From: Amycolatopsis eburnea
Lineage (GTDB): Bacteria; Actinomycetota; Actinomycetes; Mycobacteriales; Pseudonocardiaceae
DNA length: 64,000 nucleotides
Assembly: GCF_003937945.1 (NCBI RefSeq)
Contig: NZ_RSEC01000061.1
Span: forward strand, 1-64,000
Direction: 5' to 3'
Shown: positions 8,005-16,083 of the stretch, piece by piece
How the letters are laid out: each line of letters starts with the position of its first letter
Position numbering within the stretch: position 1 is the first letter of the stretch
Program-made: the position numbers and the translations under genes
The notes under the pieces: model-generated
Database searches by the model: none
What the model was told of the DNA's origin: nothing
Seen by the model: the letters and a program-made list of their open reading frames with translations, nothing else

Positions 8005-8437
8005 CCTTGGCCGCGACCTCGGCCAGCTCCTCCCGCGACCGCACCCGCCAGTCGGCGTTCATGACGAAGCCGTCGTCCGCGTGGCGGGGGATCACGTGCA
8101 GGTGGACGTGGGGGATCTCCTGGCCGGCGGCCTTGCCGTCGGCGAGGTAGAGGTTGATGCCTTCGCACGGCAGGTCGGTGCGGCGCAGGGCCGCGGCCAG
8201 CGTGTGGGCGACGGCGAACAGGCGGCCACCCGTCTCGGCCGGCAGCGAGGCCAGGTCCGCGTGGTGCGCGCGGGGGAGGACGAGCAGGTGGCCGGTGGTG
8301 ACCGGGCGCAGGTCGGCCACCGCGACGAAGTCGTCGTCCTCGTGCACGAACGCCGCCGGGGCGCGGCCGGTGGCGATGGCGCAGAAGATGCATTCGCCGC
8401 CGTCGGTCGTCGCCGGCAGGCGCTCGAGTTCAGCCAT
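7988..8437 (-). CDS. HIT-family nucleotide-binding hydrolase
   Basis: A 149-residue histidine-triad protein. The HIT motif HVHLHVIPRH is present near residue 113, and the N-terminal CIFCAIATGRAPA with two Cys is typical of the HINT/Fhit-like branch. These enzymes hydrolyse nucleoside phosphoramidates or dinucleoside polyphosphates in the cytoplasm. The start at 8437 follows a TAGGGT hexamer by 7 nt (8445-8450), so the mRNA is probably leaderless. The 3' end overlaps the monooxygenase gene by 17 bp. Confidence 0.93.
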   Translation of the reverse strand: MAELERLPATTDGGECIFCAIATGRAPAAFVHEDDDFVAVADLRPVTTGHLLVLPRAHHADLASLPAETGGRLFAVAHTLAAALRRTDLPCEGINLYLADGKAAGQEIPHVHLHVIPRHADDGFVMNADWRVRSREELAEVAAKVKAAL

Positions 8438-8444
8438 GGGGGTG

Positions 8445-8450
8445 ACCCTA
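8445..8450 (-). promoter_or_regulatory. -10 element TAGGGT of leaderless HIT transcript
   Basis: On the minus strand TAGGGT is followed by 7 nt and then the ATG at 8437. No Shine-Dalgarno sequence lies between them. Confidence 0.5.
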
Positions 8451-8468
8451 GCGGGTGACGGCCGGTGC

Positions 8469-9587
8469 TCAGCCCGCGTCGCCCAGCCAGTGGTGCAGTG
8501 CCCACCACGACCGGACCGCGTCGAGGACCCGGCCGCCGCTGTTTTCCGCCAGTGCCACCGGGGTCAGCTCCGCCAGCCGGTCCAGCCGGTACCGGACCGT
8601 GTTCGGGTGCAGGTGCAGGGCTTCCGCCGTCGTCCGCAGGCGCTGCCCGTGGTCGAGGTAGGCCAGCGCCGTCGCCGCCAGCTCGCGGTGGAACGGGTTC
8701 GCCGGGTCCAGCGCGCCGAGCGACGACGTCGTGAGCAGGTCGGCGAGCAGCGGCTGGGCGGCCAGCGCGAGGCTGCCCGCCAGCGCCGTGAGGTCGTGGC
8801 GGCCGGGGCCGGCCAGGCGGGCCGCCGCCGTGCAGAGGCCGTGGACTTCCGGCAGCCCGGGCAGCGGGACCGCGGGCGCGACGACCAGGACCGCGCCGGC
8901 GGCGGGCTCGACGGACGGCGCGCGGGCCGCCAGGCCGGTGAGCCTGCCTTCGACCAGGCCGTAGACCCCGCCGAACTCCAGCAGCGCCTGTTCGAGGGTG
9001 CGGGCCCGCGCCGGATCGCTGACGTCGGAAACCACGCAGTGGTACCGGCCATCGGGACGCAGGCCCGCCTGCCGGAGCTCCTCCGGCGTCGGCGGCGGCC
9101 CGGCGAGCAGCAGCGTCCGCAGCAGCTGGGTGCGCGCGTCGCGGACGGTGCGCGACAGCTGGAGCTCGGCCGCGTGGTACCCCTTGACGATGTGGCGTTC
9201 CAGCGCGCCGGTGTAGCGCTCGGCGTCCAGGACCGTCTCGAGGATGACGTCGTCGGGCAGCCCGGCGGCCCGGCAGCGTTCGACGGCGACGCGCGCGGCG
9301 AGCGTCCGGCCCGCCTGGACGCCGCGCAGCAGGTCGGTGAGCGGGACACCCTGCGCCGCGCGGTCGGCGCCGAGCTTCTCCGCCGTCGTGTAGTCGGCGG
9401 TGCCGGGGTTCGTCGTGGCCCGCAGCGCCGCCGACAGCAGGAACTGCACGTGGCGGCGGTTTTCGGCTTCCGGCAGCCGCGCGACCTCGGGGGACTGGCT
9501 GCGCGCCGCGCGCACGAGCTCGTCCAGCACGGTCTCGTCCGCGGCCATCGCGTCGAGCACCTGCCGGAGCAGCGGCAACGCCGGCAC
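8469..9587 (-). CDS. PucR/CdaR-family transcriptional regulator
   Basis: A 372-residue protein whose C-terminus has the HTH_30 motif TAEALHLHPNTVRYRLDRL, the mark of PucR/CdaR regulators. The middle region (PDGRYHCVVSDVSDPA and following) fits their GGDEF-like sensing domain, and the N-terminal half is helical (ADYTTAEKLGADRAAQGVPL). GTG 9587 was chosen because GGGAGG precedes it by 4 nt. Members control purine, amino-acid or diacid catabolism. It is divergent from the YncE-like gene at 9768, and two inverted repeats lie between them. Its target may be that gene or the peptide operon starting at 11152, both inferences from position. Confidence 0.88.
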   Translation of the reverse strand: MPALPLLRQVLDAMAADETVLDELVRAARSQSPEVARLPEAENRRHVQFLLSAALRATTNPGTADYTTAEKLGADRAAQGVPLTDLLRGVQAGRTLAARVAVERCRAAGLPDDVILETVLDAERYTGALERHIVKGYHAAELQLSRTVRDARTQLLRTLLLAGPPPTPEELRQAGLRPDGRYHCVVSDVSDPARARTLEQALLEFGGVYGLVEGRLTGLAARAPSVEPAAGAVLVVAPAVPLPGLPEVHGLCTAAARLAGPGRHDLTALAGSLALAAQPLLADLLTTSSLGALDPANPFHRELAATALAYLDHGQRLRTTAEALHLHPNTVRYRLDRLAELTPVALAENSGGRVLDAVRSWWALHHWLGDAG

Positions 9588-9602
9588 GGCACCTCCCGGG
9601 CC

Positions 9603-9623
9603 CGTTGTGGCACGGCCACAACG
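9603..9623. promoter_or_regulatory. Candidate PucR operator (CGTTGTGGC inverted repeat)
   Basis: CGTTGTGGC, spacer ACG and GCCACAACG form a perfect 9-bp inverted repeat just upstream of the PucR-like gene start. A position over the regulator's own promoter suggests autoregulation. Confidence 0.5.
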
Positions 9624-9672
9624 CCGCGCGCGCGATGTTGGCCGAGCGGCCCTACCGGAGCGGCTCCGGGGG

Positions 9673-9694
9673 CCGGTTATCGTGGCGATACCGG
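9673..9694. promoter_or_regulatory. Second dyad in the PucR/YncE intergenic region
   Basis: CCGG-T-TATCG, spacer TGG and CGATA-CCGG form an interrupted inverted repeat about 75 bp upstream of the YncE-like gene. It may be a second regulatory site. It differs in sequence from the one at 9603-9623. Confidence 0.35.
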
Positions 9695-9767
9695 ACAGTA
9701 ACCGCTCTACCGCACGAAAGCCATCGCAGTTCCCGCCGCACCTCTTCAGCGTCGAAAGGTGTTCCCA

Positions 9768-11027
9768 GTGCGCACTTCCCCGACCCGACGGCGGTCGTAC
9801 CTCTCGCGCGCGGCGTACGCGCTGTCCGCCGCCGCCCTGCTGGTGACCGGCGCCGCGGTGCCCGCGACCGGTGCCCCCGCGGCCCTGCGGGAGGTGATGT
9901 TCGTCGGCAACAACTGGGAAGGGACGGCGGACGTCATCCAGTCGCGGGGCTCGTTCGCCCGCATCGGGCGCGTGAACATCATCCCGGACAAGGACGACCG
10001 GCTGCGGGAGATCTACCTCAACCCGATCAAGCTGGCGTTCTTCCTCGGCATCCGCAACGGCCCCGGCGAAGGCCACGACCAGTTCGTCGACGACATGTAC
10101 ACCACCCCGGACGGCGGTTCGGTGGTGGCGTCGCGGCCCAGCTTCGCCGACGTCGTGTCGATCAGCCTCACCACCGGCCGGATCAACTGGCGCTTCCCGG
10201 TGTCGGGCTTCCGCTCCGACCACATGGCCGTCTCGCCGGACGGGCGCCGCGTCGCGGTGTCCGCCTCGACGTCCAACACCGTGCACGTGCTGGACATCGT
10301 CACCGGCCAGCAGGTCGGCTCCTTCGCGACCGGCGACAAGCCGCACGAGAACGTGTTCACCGGCGGCGGCCGGTACCTGTGGAACATGTCGATCGGCGAG
10401 GTCAACACCGACCTCGACGACCCGGGCTGGGACTTCACCAAGGGGGACCGGCGGATCACCGTCGTCGACGCCACGACGTTCGCCCAGGTCAAGGTGATCG
10501 ACATGCGCCAGCGCCTCGACGCCTTCGGGCGCCGCGACCTGTCCGACGCGGTGCGGCCGGTGGCGTTCACGCCGGACGAGTCGAAGCTGTACTTCCAGGT
10601 CTCGTTCTTCAACGGCTTCCTGGAGTACGACGTCGCGACCGACAAGATCACCCGGCTCAAGGAACTGCCGAAGAACCCGGCCACCAGCGACGACCGCACG
10701 ACGTTCGTCAACGACTCGCGCCACCACGGCCTGTCGATGAGCCCGGCGGGCGACAAGCTCTGCGTCGCGGGCACGATGGACGACTACGCGACGGTCGTCG
10801 ACCGCGCGACCCTGCAGCAGGGTGCGCTGGTGCCGGCGGTGAAGCCGTACTGGGCGACGGTCAGCGGCGACGGCACGGCGTGCGTGATCTCCGAGGCCGG
10901 TGCCGACCAGGTCACCGCGATCGACTTCGCGACGGGCCAGAAGCGCGTTTCGGTCCCGGTGGGCGACCACCCGCAGCGGGTCCGGATCGGGCACGTGCCC
11001 GAGGGCTGGACCGGCCCCAGCGCCTGA
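9768..11027 (+). CDS. Secreted YncE-like beta-propeller protein
   Basis: A 419-residue protein with an N-terminal export signal: RRRS basic region, then AYALSAAALLVTGAAVPA and a likely cleavage after ATGAPA. The mature part is made of repeated propeller strands such as HMAVSPDGRRVAVSASTSNT and VRPVAFTPDESKLYFQVSFF, the pattern of the YncE/lactonase-like seven-bladed group. No catalytic residues can be assigned. GTG 9768 is favoured over GTG 9759 because GAAAGG lies about 9 nt before it. A strong hairpin follows the stop, so it is probably a single-gene unit. The role is unknown; binding of a cell-surface or extracellular ligand is possible. Confidence 0.8.
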   Translation: MRTSPTRRRSYLSRAAYALSAAALLVTGAAVPATGAPAALREVMFVGNNWEGTADVIQSRGSFARIGRVNIIPDKDDRLREIYLNPIKLAFFLGIRNGPGEGHDQFVDDMYTTPDGGSVVASRPSFADVVSISLTTGRINWRFPVSGFRSDHMAVSPDGRRVAVSASTSNTVHVLDIVTGQQVGSFATGDKPHENVFTGGGRYLWNMSIGEVNTDLDDPGWDFTKGDRRITVVDATTFAQVKVIDMRQRLDAFGRRDLSDAVRPVAFTPDESKLYFQVSFFNGFLEYDVATDKITRLKELPKNPATSDDRTTFVNDSRHHGLSMSPAGDKLCVAGTMDDYATVVDRATLQQGALVPAVKPYWATVSGDGTACVISEAGADQVTAIDFATGQKRVSVPVGDHPQRVRIGHVPEGWTGPSA

Positions 11028-11033
11028 CCGCGA

Positions 11034-11069
11034 GCGGCGTGGTTCGTCCGTGCGGACGGACCACGCCGC
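11034..11069 (+). terminator. Hairpin terminator after the YncE-like gene
   Basis: Arms of 17 bp (11034-11050 and 11053-11069) pair with a single T/G wobble around a 2-nt loop, starting 6 nt after the stop codon. There is no T tract, as is common for terminators in high-GC actinomycetes. Confidence 0.7.
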
Positions 11070-11151
11070 CCGCATTCGTCGTCGCGCACCAACGGCGTCC
11101 GCCGGAATGCTCCTAACGTCACCGGGATCGGTGACCACGAGGAGGCAGCGG

Positions 11152-12624
11152 GTGCGGACACTCTTGCGGGGCGGCCGGGTCGTCGACCCGGGCAGCGGGT
11201 TCGACGGCGTCGCCGACGTGCTCCTCGACGGCGGCAAGGTCGCCGCCGTCGGGGCGAACCTCGACGCCCCCGACGCGACCGGGATCGACGTGACCGGGCT
11301 CGTCGTCGGGCCGGGGTTCGTCGACCTGCACAGCCACGTGCACTCCGTCGCCGGGCAGCGGCTGCAGGCCATGGACGGGGTCACCACCGCGCTCGACCTC
11401 GAAGCCGGGCTGATGCCCGTCGAGCGGGCGTACGCCGAGGCCGCCGCGGCCGGGCGGCCACTGCACTACGGCTTCTCCGCCTCCTGGGGCGCGGCCCGCG
11501 CGCAGGTGCTCGCCGGGATCGAGCCTGACGCGAACATCGGCAGCGGACTGGCCGTGCTCGGGAACCCCCGCTGGCAGCGGAGTTCGTCCAAACCGGAACT
11601 CGGCGCCTGGCTGTCCCTTTTGGACACCGAGATCGCGAAAGGCGCGCTGGGCATCGGCGTCCTCATGGGGTACGCGCCCGCCACCGACCCCGGGGAGTTC
11701 CTCGCCGTCGCGCGCCTCGCGGCGAAGGCCGGAGTGCCGACCTACACCCACGTCCGCGAACTGGTCGAGGTCGACCCCGCGATCCCGGTCGACGGCTCGG
11801 TCGAAATCGCCGTCGCGGCCGGGGAAACCGGCGCCGCGATGCACCACTGCCACGTCAACAGCACCTCCGGTCACCACGTCGACCGCGTCCTCGCCACCCT
11901 GGACAACGCCCGCCGCGAGGGCTCGCGCGTCACCGTCGAGGCCTACCCGTACGGTGCCGGCAGCACCGCCGTCGGCGCCGCGTTCATCGAGCCGGACCGC
12001 CTGCGGCTGAAGGGACTCCGCCCGTCGAGCGTGGTGATCCTCGAGACGGGCGAGCGCGTCCGCGACGAAGCCCGCCTCCGCGAAATCCGGAAGGCGGACC
12101 CGGGCGCGCCGTGCCTGCTGGAGTTCCTCGACGAGCACGATCCCCGCGACCGCGGCCTGCTGCACCAGGCGCTGGCCTTCCCGGACGCGATCGTCGCCAG
12201 CGACGCCATGCCGGTGTACTGGAAGGACGGCCGCGCCGAGAGCACCGAGTGGCCGCTGCCGCCGGGCGGCACGACGCACCCGCGCACCTCTGGCACCTTC
12301 GCGAAAACCCTGCGGCTGATGGTCCGCGAAACCGGCACCTGGACGTGGCTCGAAGCCTTCCGCCGCTGCTCCTACCTGCCTTCCCGGCTCCTCGACGACG
12401 TCGCGCCCGCCGCCCGCGGCAAGGGCCACCTCGGTGCCGGAGCGGACGCCGACGTCGTCGTGCTCGACCCGGACCGGATCACCGACACCGCGACCTACAC
12501 CGACCCCACCCGGCCGTCGCACGGCATCCGGCACCTCTTCGTGGCCGGCGTGCGGGTGATCGGCGACGGGCAGCTCGACCCGGAAGCGCTTCCCGGGCAA
12601 CCGCTGCGGGGTGAGCCGAAGTGA
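11152..12624 (+). CDS. Amidohydrolase, N-acyl-D-amino-acid deacylase type
   Basis: A 490-residue metal-dependent amidohydrolase. It starts at GTG 11152 behind a GAGGAGG ribosome-binding site. Motifs are the first metal-binding histidines in FVDLHSHVHS, the central AAMHHCHVNSTSGHH, and a late Asp in AIVASDAMPVYW. The layout, an N-terminal beta-sandwich strand (RGGRVVDPGSGF), a TIM barrel and a C-terminal LGAGADADVVVLDP strand, matches D-aminoacylases, which release D-amino acids from N-acyl forms. The M20 gene follows with a 4-bp overlap. As the first gene of a run that includes an N-acylamino-acid racemase and peptide importer, a role in D-amino-acid peptide use is likely (inference). Another cyclic-amide or N-acyl substrate is possible. 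Confidence 0.85.
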   Translation: MRTLLRGGRVVDPGSGFDGVADVLLDGGKVAAVGANLDAPDATGIDVTGLVVGPGFVDLHSHVHSVAGQRLQAMDGVTTALDLEAGLMPVERAYAEAAAAGRPLHYGFSASWGAARAQVLAGIEPDANIGSGLAVLGNPRWQRSSSKPELGAWLSLLDTEIAKGALGIGVLMGYAPATDPGEFLAVARLAAKAGVPTYTHVRELVEVDPAIPVDGSVEIAVAAGETGAAMHHCHVNSTSGHHVDRVLATLDNARREGSRVTVEAYPYGAGSTAVGAAFIEPDRLRLKGLRPSSVVILETGERVRDEARLREIRKADPGAPCLLEFLDEHDPRDRGLLHQALAFPDAIVASDAMPVYWKDGRAESTEWPLPPGGTTHPRTSGTFAKTLRLMVRETGTWTWLEAFRRCSYLPSRLLDDVAPAARGKGHLGAGADADVVVLDPDRITDTATYTDPTRPSHGIRHLFVAGVRVIGDGQLDPEALPGQPLRGEPK

Positions 12625-13748
12625 TCGACGACATCGAGGCGCTCGTCGGCTGCGAATCCCCGTCGGAGGACCACGAAGCCGTCGCGCGCAGTGCCGAGGT
12701 CGTCGCCGCGATCGGGCGGCGGCTCCTCGGGACCGAGCCCGAACGGATCGTCACCGACGGCTGCACGCACCTGCGGTGGCGCTTCGGCGAGCCGCGGGTG
12801 CTGCTGCTCGGGCACCACGACACCGTGTGGCCGCTGGGATCCCTGGCCACCCACCCGTTCGAGGTCCGCGACGGCGTCCTGCGCGGCCCCGGCTGCTTCG
12901 ACATGAAGGCCGGCGTCGTGATGGCCCTGCACGCCGCCGCGGCGCTGCCCGACCGGGACGGCCTGTCGATCCTCGTCACCGGCGACGAGGAAATCGGCTC
13001 GCCGCTGTCCCGGCCGCTGATCGAGGACGAGGCCAAGACCTGCGACGCGGTGCTCGTGCTCGAAGCGTCGGCCGACGGCGGGGCGCTGAAGACCCGCCGC
13101 AAAGGCGTTTCCCGGTACTGGGTCGAGGTCGACGGCCGCGCCGCGCACGCCGGGCTCGAACCGGAGAAGGGCGTCAACGCCGGGATCGAGGTCGCCCACC
13201 AGATCCTCGCCGTGGCCGCGCTCGCGGACGCGGAGAAGGGCACCACCGTCGTCCCGACCGCGCTCAGCGCCGGGACGACCACCAACACCGTGCCCGCCGC
13301 GGCGAGCGTCGCCGTCGACGCGCGCGTGTGGGACACCGGCGAGCAGGGCCGCGTCGACCGCGCCATCCGGAGCCTGACCCCGGTCGTCGACGGCTCGGGG
13401 ATCCGGATCGGCGGCGGCATCAACCGGGCGCCGCTGGAGGCGAAGGCGTCGGCCGAGCTTTTCGCGCTCGCGAACGAACTCGCCGCCGGCCTCGGCATCG
13501 GACCGCTCACCGAGGCGGCCGTCGGCGGGGCGTCGGACGGCAATTTCACCGCCGGGCTGGGCATTCCGACGCTGGACGGCCTCGGCGCGGTCGGCGGCGG
13601 TGCGCACGCCGACGACGAACACGTCCTCGTCGCGGAGCTGCCCCGCCGCACCGCGCTGGTCCGGGAGCTCGCGGAAACCCTGCTGGCGCGGGAAAGTTCG
13701 TCCGCGCCGACGAACGCGCGGGGCGAATCCGGTGCGGCACAACGGTGA
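12621..13748 (+). CDS. M20-family metallopeptidase (carboxypeptidase G2/ArgE-like)
   Basis: A 375-residue co-catalytic zinc peptidase. Metal ligands can be seen in LLLGHHDTVWP (His and Asp), GPGCFDMKAG (bridging Asp), TGDEEIGSP (catalytic Glu and ligand Glu), and the last His in GGGAHADDEH. A dimerisation domain with GRAAHAG lies in the middle. M20 enzymes of this branch remove acyl groups or glutamate from N-acyl-amino acids. In Geobacillus a similar enzyme next to an NSAR racemase and a GNAT succinyltransferase hydrolyses N-succinyl-L-amino acids (established for that pathway). Here it is flanked by the amidohydrolase (GTGA overlap) and the GNAT-like gene 33 bp later, so the same role is proposed. 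Confidence 0.88.
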   Translation: MIDDIEALVGCESPSEDHEAVARSAEVVAAIGRRLLGTEPERIVTDGCTHLRWRFGEPRVLLLGHHDTVWPLGSLATHPFEVRDGVLRGPGCFDMKAGVVMALHAAAALPDRDGLSILVTGDEEIGSPLSRPLIEDEAKTCDAVLVLEASADGGALKTRRKGVSRYWVEVDGRAAHAGLEPEKGVNAGIEVAHQILAVAALADAEKGTTVVPTALSAGTTTNTVPAAASVAVDARVWDTGEQGRVDRAIRSLTPVVDGSGIRIGGGINRAPLEAKASAELFALANELAAGLGIGPLTEAAVGGASDGNFTAGLGIPTLDGLGAVGGGAHADDEHVLVAELPRRTALVRELAETLLARESSSAPTNARGESGAAQR

Positions 13749-13780
13749 CCGGCGGGCCGGGTCCGGAGAGGATCGTCAGC

Positions 13781-14665
13781 GTGACTGAAGTCGTGACGAA
13801 CACAGCCCCGCCGCTGCGGGACGAGGCGGCCGCCGCCGCGGCCACCGCCGCCACGGCCTCGGGGGTCGCCGTCCGGACCCTGGCCGAGGTCGCCGACCTG
13901 GCCGCCGTGACCCGGCTCTTCGAGTCGATCTGGCGCCCCGAGCCGGGAAACCCGCCGGTGACCGCCGAACTGCTGCGCGCCATGGTCTCGGCGGGCAACT
14001 ACGTGGCCGGTGCCTTCGACGGGCCCGAGCTCCTCGGTGCCTGCTTCGGGTTCTTCGGCGGACCGGCGAAGGGAGGACTGCACAGCCACATCGCCGGCGT
14101 CGCCACCCGCGGGCACGGCCGCGGCATCGGCTTCGCGCTCAAGCTGCACCAGCGCGCGTGGGCGCTGGGACAGGACGTCGGCGAGATCTCCTGGACGTTC
14201 GACCCGCTGGTGCGGCGCAACGCCCACTTCAACCTGACCAAGCTCGCCGCCCGCCCGGCGCACTACCTGCCCGACTTCTACGGCCCGATGCACGACGGCA
14301 TCAACGGCGCCGGCGACACCGACCGGCTGATGGCCGTCTGGAACCTGACGAGCCCGCCGGTGCGGGCGGCCGCGAGCGGGGTCCCGGACCGGGCGGACAC
14401 CGCGGTGCTGCGGAAGCAGGGCGCCGCGGTCGCGCTGGCCGCGGACGCGGGCGGGGCGCCGGTCACCGGGCCGGCGGACGCGCCCGTGGTGCTGGTCGCC
14501 GTGCCGCCGGACATCGAGGCGCTCCGGCGGAGCGACCCCGGGCTGGGCCGGGCGTGGCGGGTCGCGCTGCGGGACGTCCTGGGCGGGTTGATGGCCGGCG
14601 GGGCGTCGGTCACGGGGTTCGATCGTGCCGGCTGGTACGTGGTCGCGAAGGAGCACACGGCGTGA
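13781..14665 (+). CDS. GNAT-superfamily-like acyltransferase (COG3375 type)
   Basis: A 294-residue protein starting at GTG 13781 behind GGAGAGG. The region from about residue 30 (VAVRTLAEVADLAAVTRLFESIW) to 190 reads as an acetyltransferase-like fold, with GGLHSHIAGVATRGHGRGIG (about 105-124) as the candidate acyl-CoA pyrophosphate loop (Q/RxxGxG/A-like). The motif WTFDPLVRRNAHFNLTKL is characteristic of the COG3375 group, which often lies beside menC/NSAR genes. A plausible job is transfer of a succinyl or other acyl group to D-amino acids for the racemase encoded next, overlapping by GTGA. This is an inference from context, and the acceptor is not known. Confidence 0.8.
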   Translation: MTEVVTNTAPPLRDEAAAAAATAATASGVAVRTLAEVADLAAVTRLFESIWRPEPGNPPVTAELLRAMVSAGNYVAGAFDGPELLGACFGFFGGPAKGGLHSHIAGVATRGHGRGIGFALKLHQRAWALGQDVGEISWTFDPLVRRNAHFNLTKLAARPAHYLPDFYGPMHDGINGAGDTDRLMAVWNLTSPPVRAAASGVPDRADTAVLRKQGAAVALAADAGGAPVTGPADAPVVLVAVPPDIEALRRSDPGLGRAWRVALRDVLGGLMAGGASVTGFDRAGWYVVAKEHTA

Positions 14666-15777
14666 AACTGACCGGGGTGGAACTGCTGCGCGTCCGGATG
14701 CCGCTGGTGGCGCCGTTCCGGACGTCGTTCGGCACGCAGGCCGAGCGCGAACTCCTGCTCCTTCGGGCGGTGACGTCCGAAGGCGAGGGCTGGGGCGAGT
14801 GCGGCGCGATGGTCGACCCGCTGTACTCCTCGGAGTACGTCGACGGCGTCGAGCACGTGCTGCGCACCTTCCTGGTGCCGGCGCTGCTCGCCGCCGGGGA
14901 CCTGACCGCGCACAAGGTCGCGCCGCTGCTGGCGAAGTTCAAGGGCCACCGGATGGCCAAGGCCGCACTGGAAATGGCGGTCCTGGACGCCGAGCTGCGC
15001 GCCCACGGCATGTCCTTCGGCACCGCGCTCGGGTCCACCAGAGACTCCGTGCCGTGCGGGGTGTCCGTCGGCATCATGGACACCGTCCCGAAGCTGCTCG
15101 ACGTCGTCGCCGGCTACCTCGACGACGGGTACGTCCGGATCAAGCTGAAGATCGAGCCGGGCTGGGACGTCGAGCCGGTGCGCGCGGTCCGCGAACGCTT
15201 CGGGGACATCCTGCTCCAGGTCGACGCGAACACCGCGTACACGCTCTCGGACGTGCCGCAGCTGCAACGGCTCGACCCGTTCGAGCTGCTGCTCATCGAA
15301 CAGCCCCTCGAAGAGGAAGACGTGCTCGGTCACGCCGAGCTGGCCAAGCACATCCGGACGCCGATCTGCCTCGACGAGTCCGTCGTCTCCGCGCGCTCGG
15401 CCGCCGACGCGATCAAGCTCGGCGCCTGCGGGATCGTCAACATCAAGCCGAGCCGGGTCGGCGGCTACCTCGAAGCGCGGCGGGTGCACGACGTCTGCGC
15501 CGCGCACGGCGTCCCGGTCTGGTGCGGCGGGATGATCGAGACCGGCCTCGGCCGGGCCGCCAACGTCGCGCTGGCGTCGCTGCCCGGGTTCACGCTGCCG
15601 GGCGACACCTCGGCGTCCGACCGGTTCTACCGCACCGACATCACCGAGCCGTTCGTCCTGGAAGCGGGCGGCCGGCTGCCGGTGCCGTCCGGTCCCGGTC
15701 TCGGCGTCACGCCGATCCCGGAACGGCTCGCCGAGGTGACGACCGCCAAGGCGTGGCTCACCTCGCCTGCCGGATAG
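14662..15777 (+). CDS. N-acylamino-acid racemase / o-succinylbenzoate synthase
   Basis: A 371-residue enolase-superfamily enzyme. Catalytic lysines are K161/K163 (RIKLKIEPG) and K262 (NIKPSRVGG). Metal ligands are D188 (QVDANTAY), E213 (LIEQPL) and D238 (CLDES). From memory it matches the Amycolatopsis NAAAR/OSBS enzyme almost throughout, for example MPLVAPFRTSFGTQ and FKGHRMAK, apart from a one-residue deletion near 182. The Amycolatopsis enzyme both makes o-succinylbenzoate and racemises N-succinyl-amino acids. With an acyltransferase-like gene before it and deacylases further up, the racemase role is more likely here than menaquinone synthesis. It is translationally coupled to the upstream gene. 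Confidence 0.95.
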   Translation: MKLTGVELLRVRMPLVAPFRTSFGTQAERELLLLRAVTSEGEGWGECGAMVDPLYSSEYVDGVEHVLRTFLVPALLAAGDLTAHKVAPLLAKFKGHRMAKAALEMAVLDAELRAHGMSFGTALGSTRDSVPCGVSVGIMDTVPKLLDVVAGYLDDGYVRIKLKIEPGWDVEPVRAVRERFGDILLQVDANTAYTLSDVPQLQRLDPFELLLIEQPLEEEDVLGHAELAKHIRTPICLDESVVSARSAADAIKLGACGIVNIKPSRVGGYLEARRVHDVCAAHGVPVWCGGMIETGLGRAANVALASLPGFTLPGDTSASDRFYRTDITEPFVLEAGGRLPVPSGPGLGVTPIPERLAEVTTAKAWLTSPAG

Positions 15778-15799
15778 TCCACAACGGACGGAGGGTTCC

Positions 15800-15979
15800 A
15801 TGGAGTCAGCCGAACAAGTGCTCGGCCGCTGGGTGGCGGAAGCCGGCGCGCGGGCCCGGACGTGCGCGGCCGGCGCCGCCGTCACGGCGTCGCGGGTCAA
15901 GGTCCTGGTCGCGGTGCGGTACGCGGGCCTGCGGGCCGGCGCGGCCCACCGGCTGCGGGCGGTTCGTCGCCCGCGATGA
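15800..15979 (+). CDS. Small basic protein of unknown function (59 aa)
   Basis: ATG 15800 is preceded by GGAGGG at a 5-6-nt distance, a good ribosome-binding site. The frame encodes 59 residues beginning MESAEQVLGRWVAEAGARAR and is rich in Ala and Arg, with an amphipathic helical look. No family is recognised. It lies 22 bp after the racemase and 104 bp before the serine hydrolase. The gap that follows has a weak dyad TCGTCG-gttt-CGACGA (15997-16012) and a possible -10 (CCTAGCAT, about 16033), so it may be the last gene of the first transcript. It could also be a chance frame. Confidence 0.45.
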   Translation: MESAEQVLGRWVAEAGARARTCAAGAAVTASRVKVLVAVRYAGLRAGAAHRLRAVRRPR

Positions 15980-16083
15980 AAGTTTCCCCGGGTCTCGTCG
16001 GTTTCGACGAATCGGCGGCCCCGGGACCCGTCCTAGCATCCCCGCATCGCCGGTTCCCCCACCGTTCGCCACGAGAGGCAACC

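Noticed and set aside
8469-11387. A 972-codon open frame on the minus strand running past the PucR-like gene.
   Set aside because: Only the part up to 9587 carries PucR features. The rest is antisense to the YncE-like and amidohydrolase genes and comes from high GC content.
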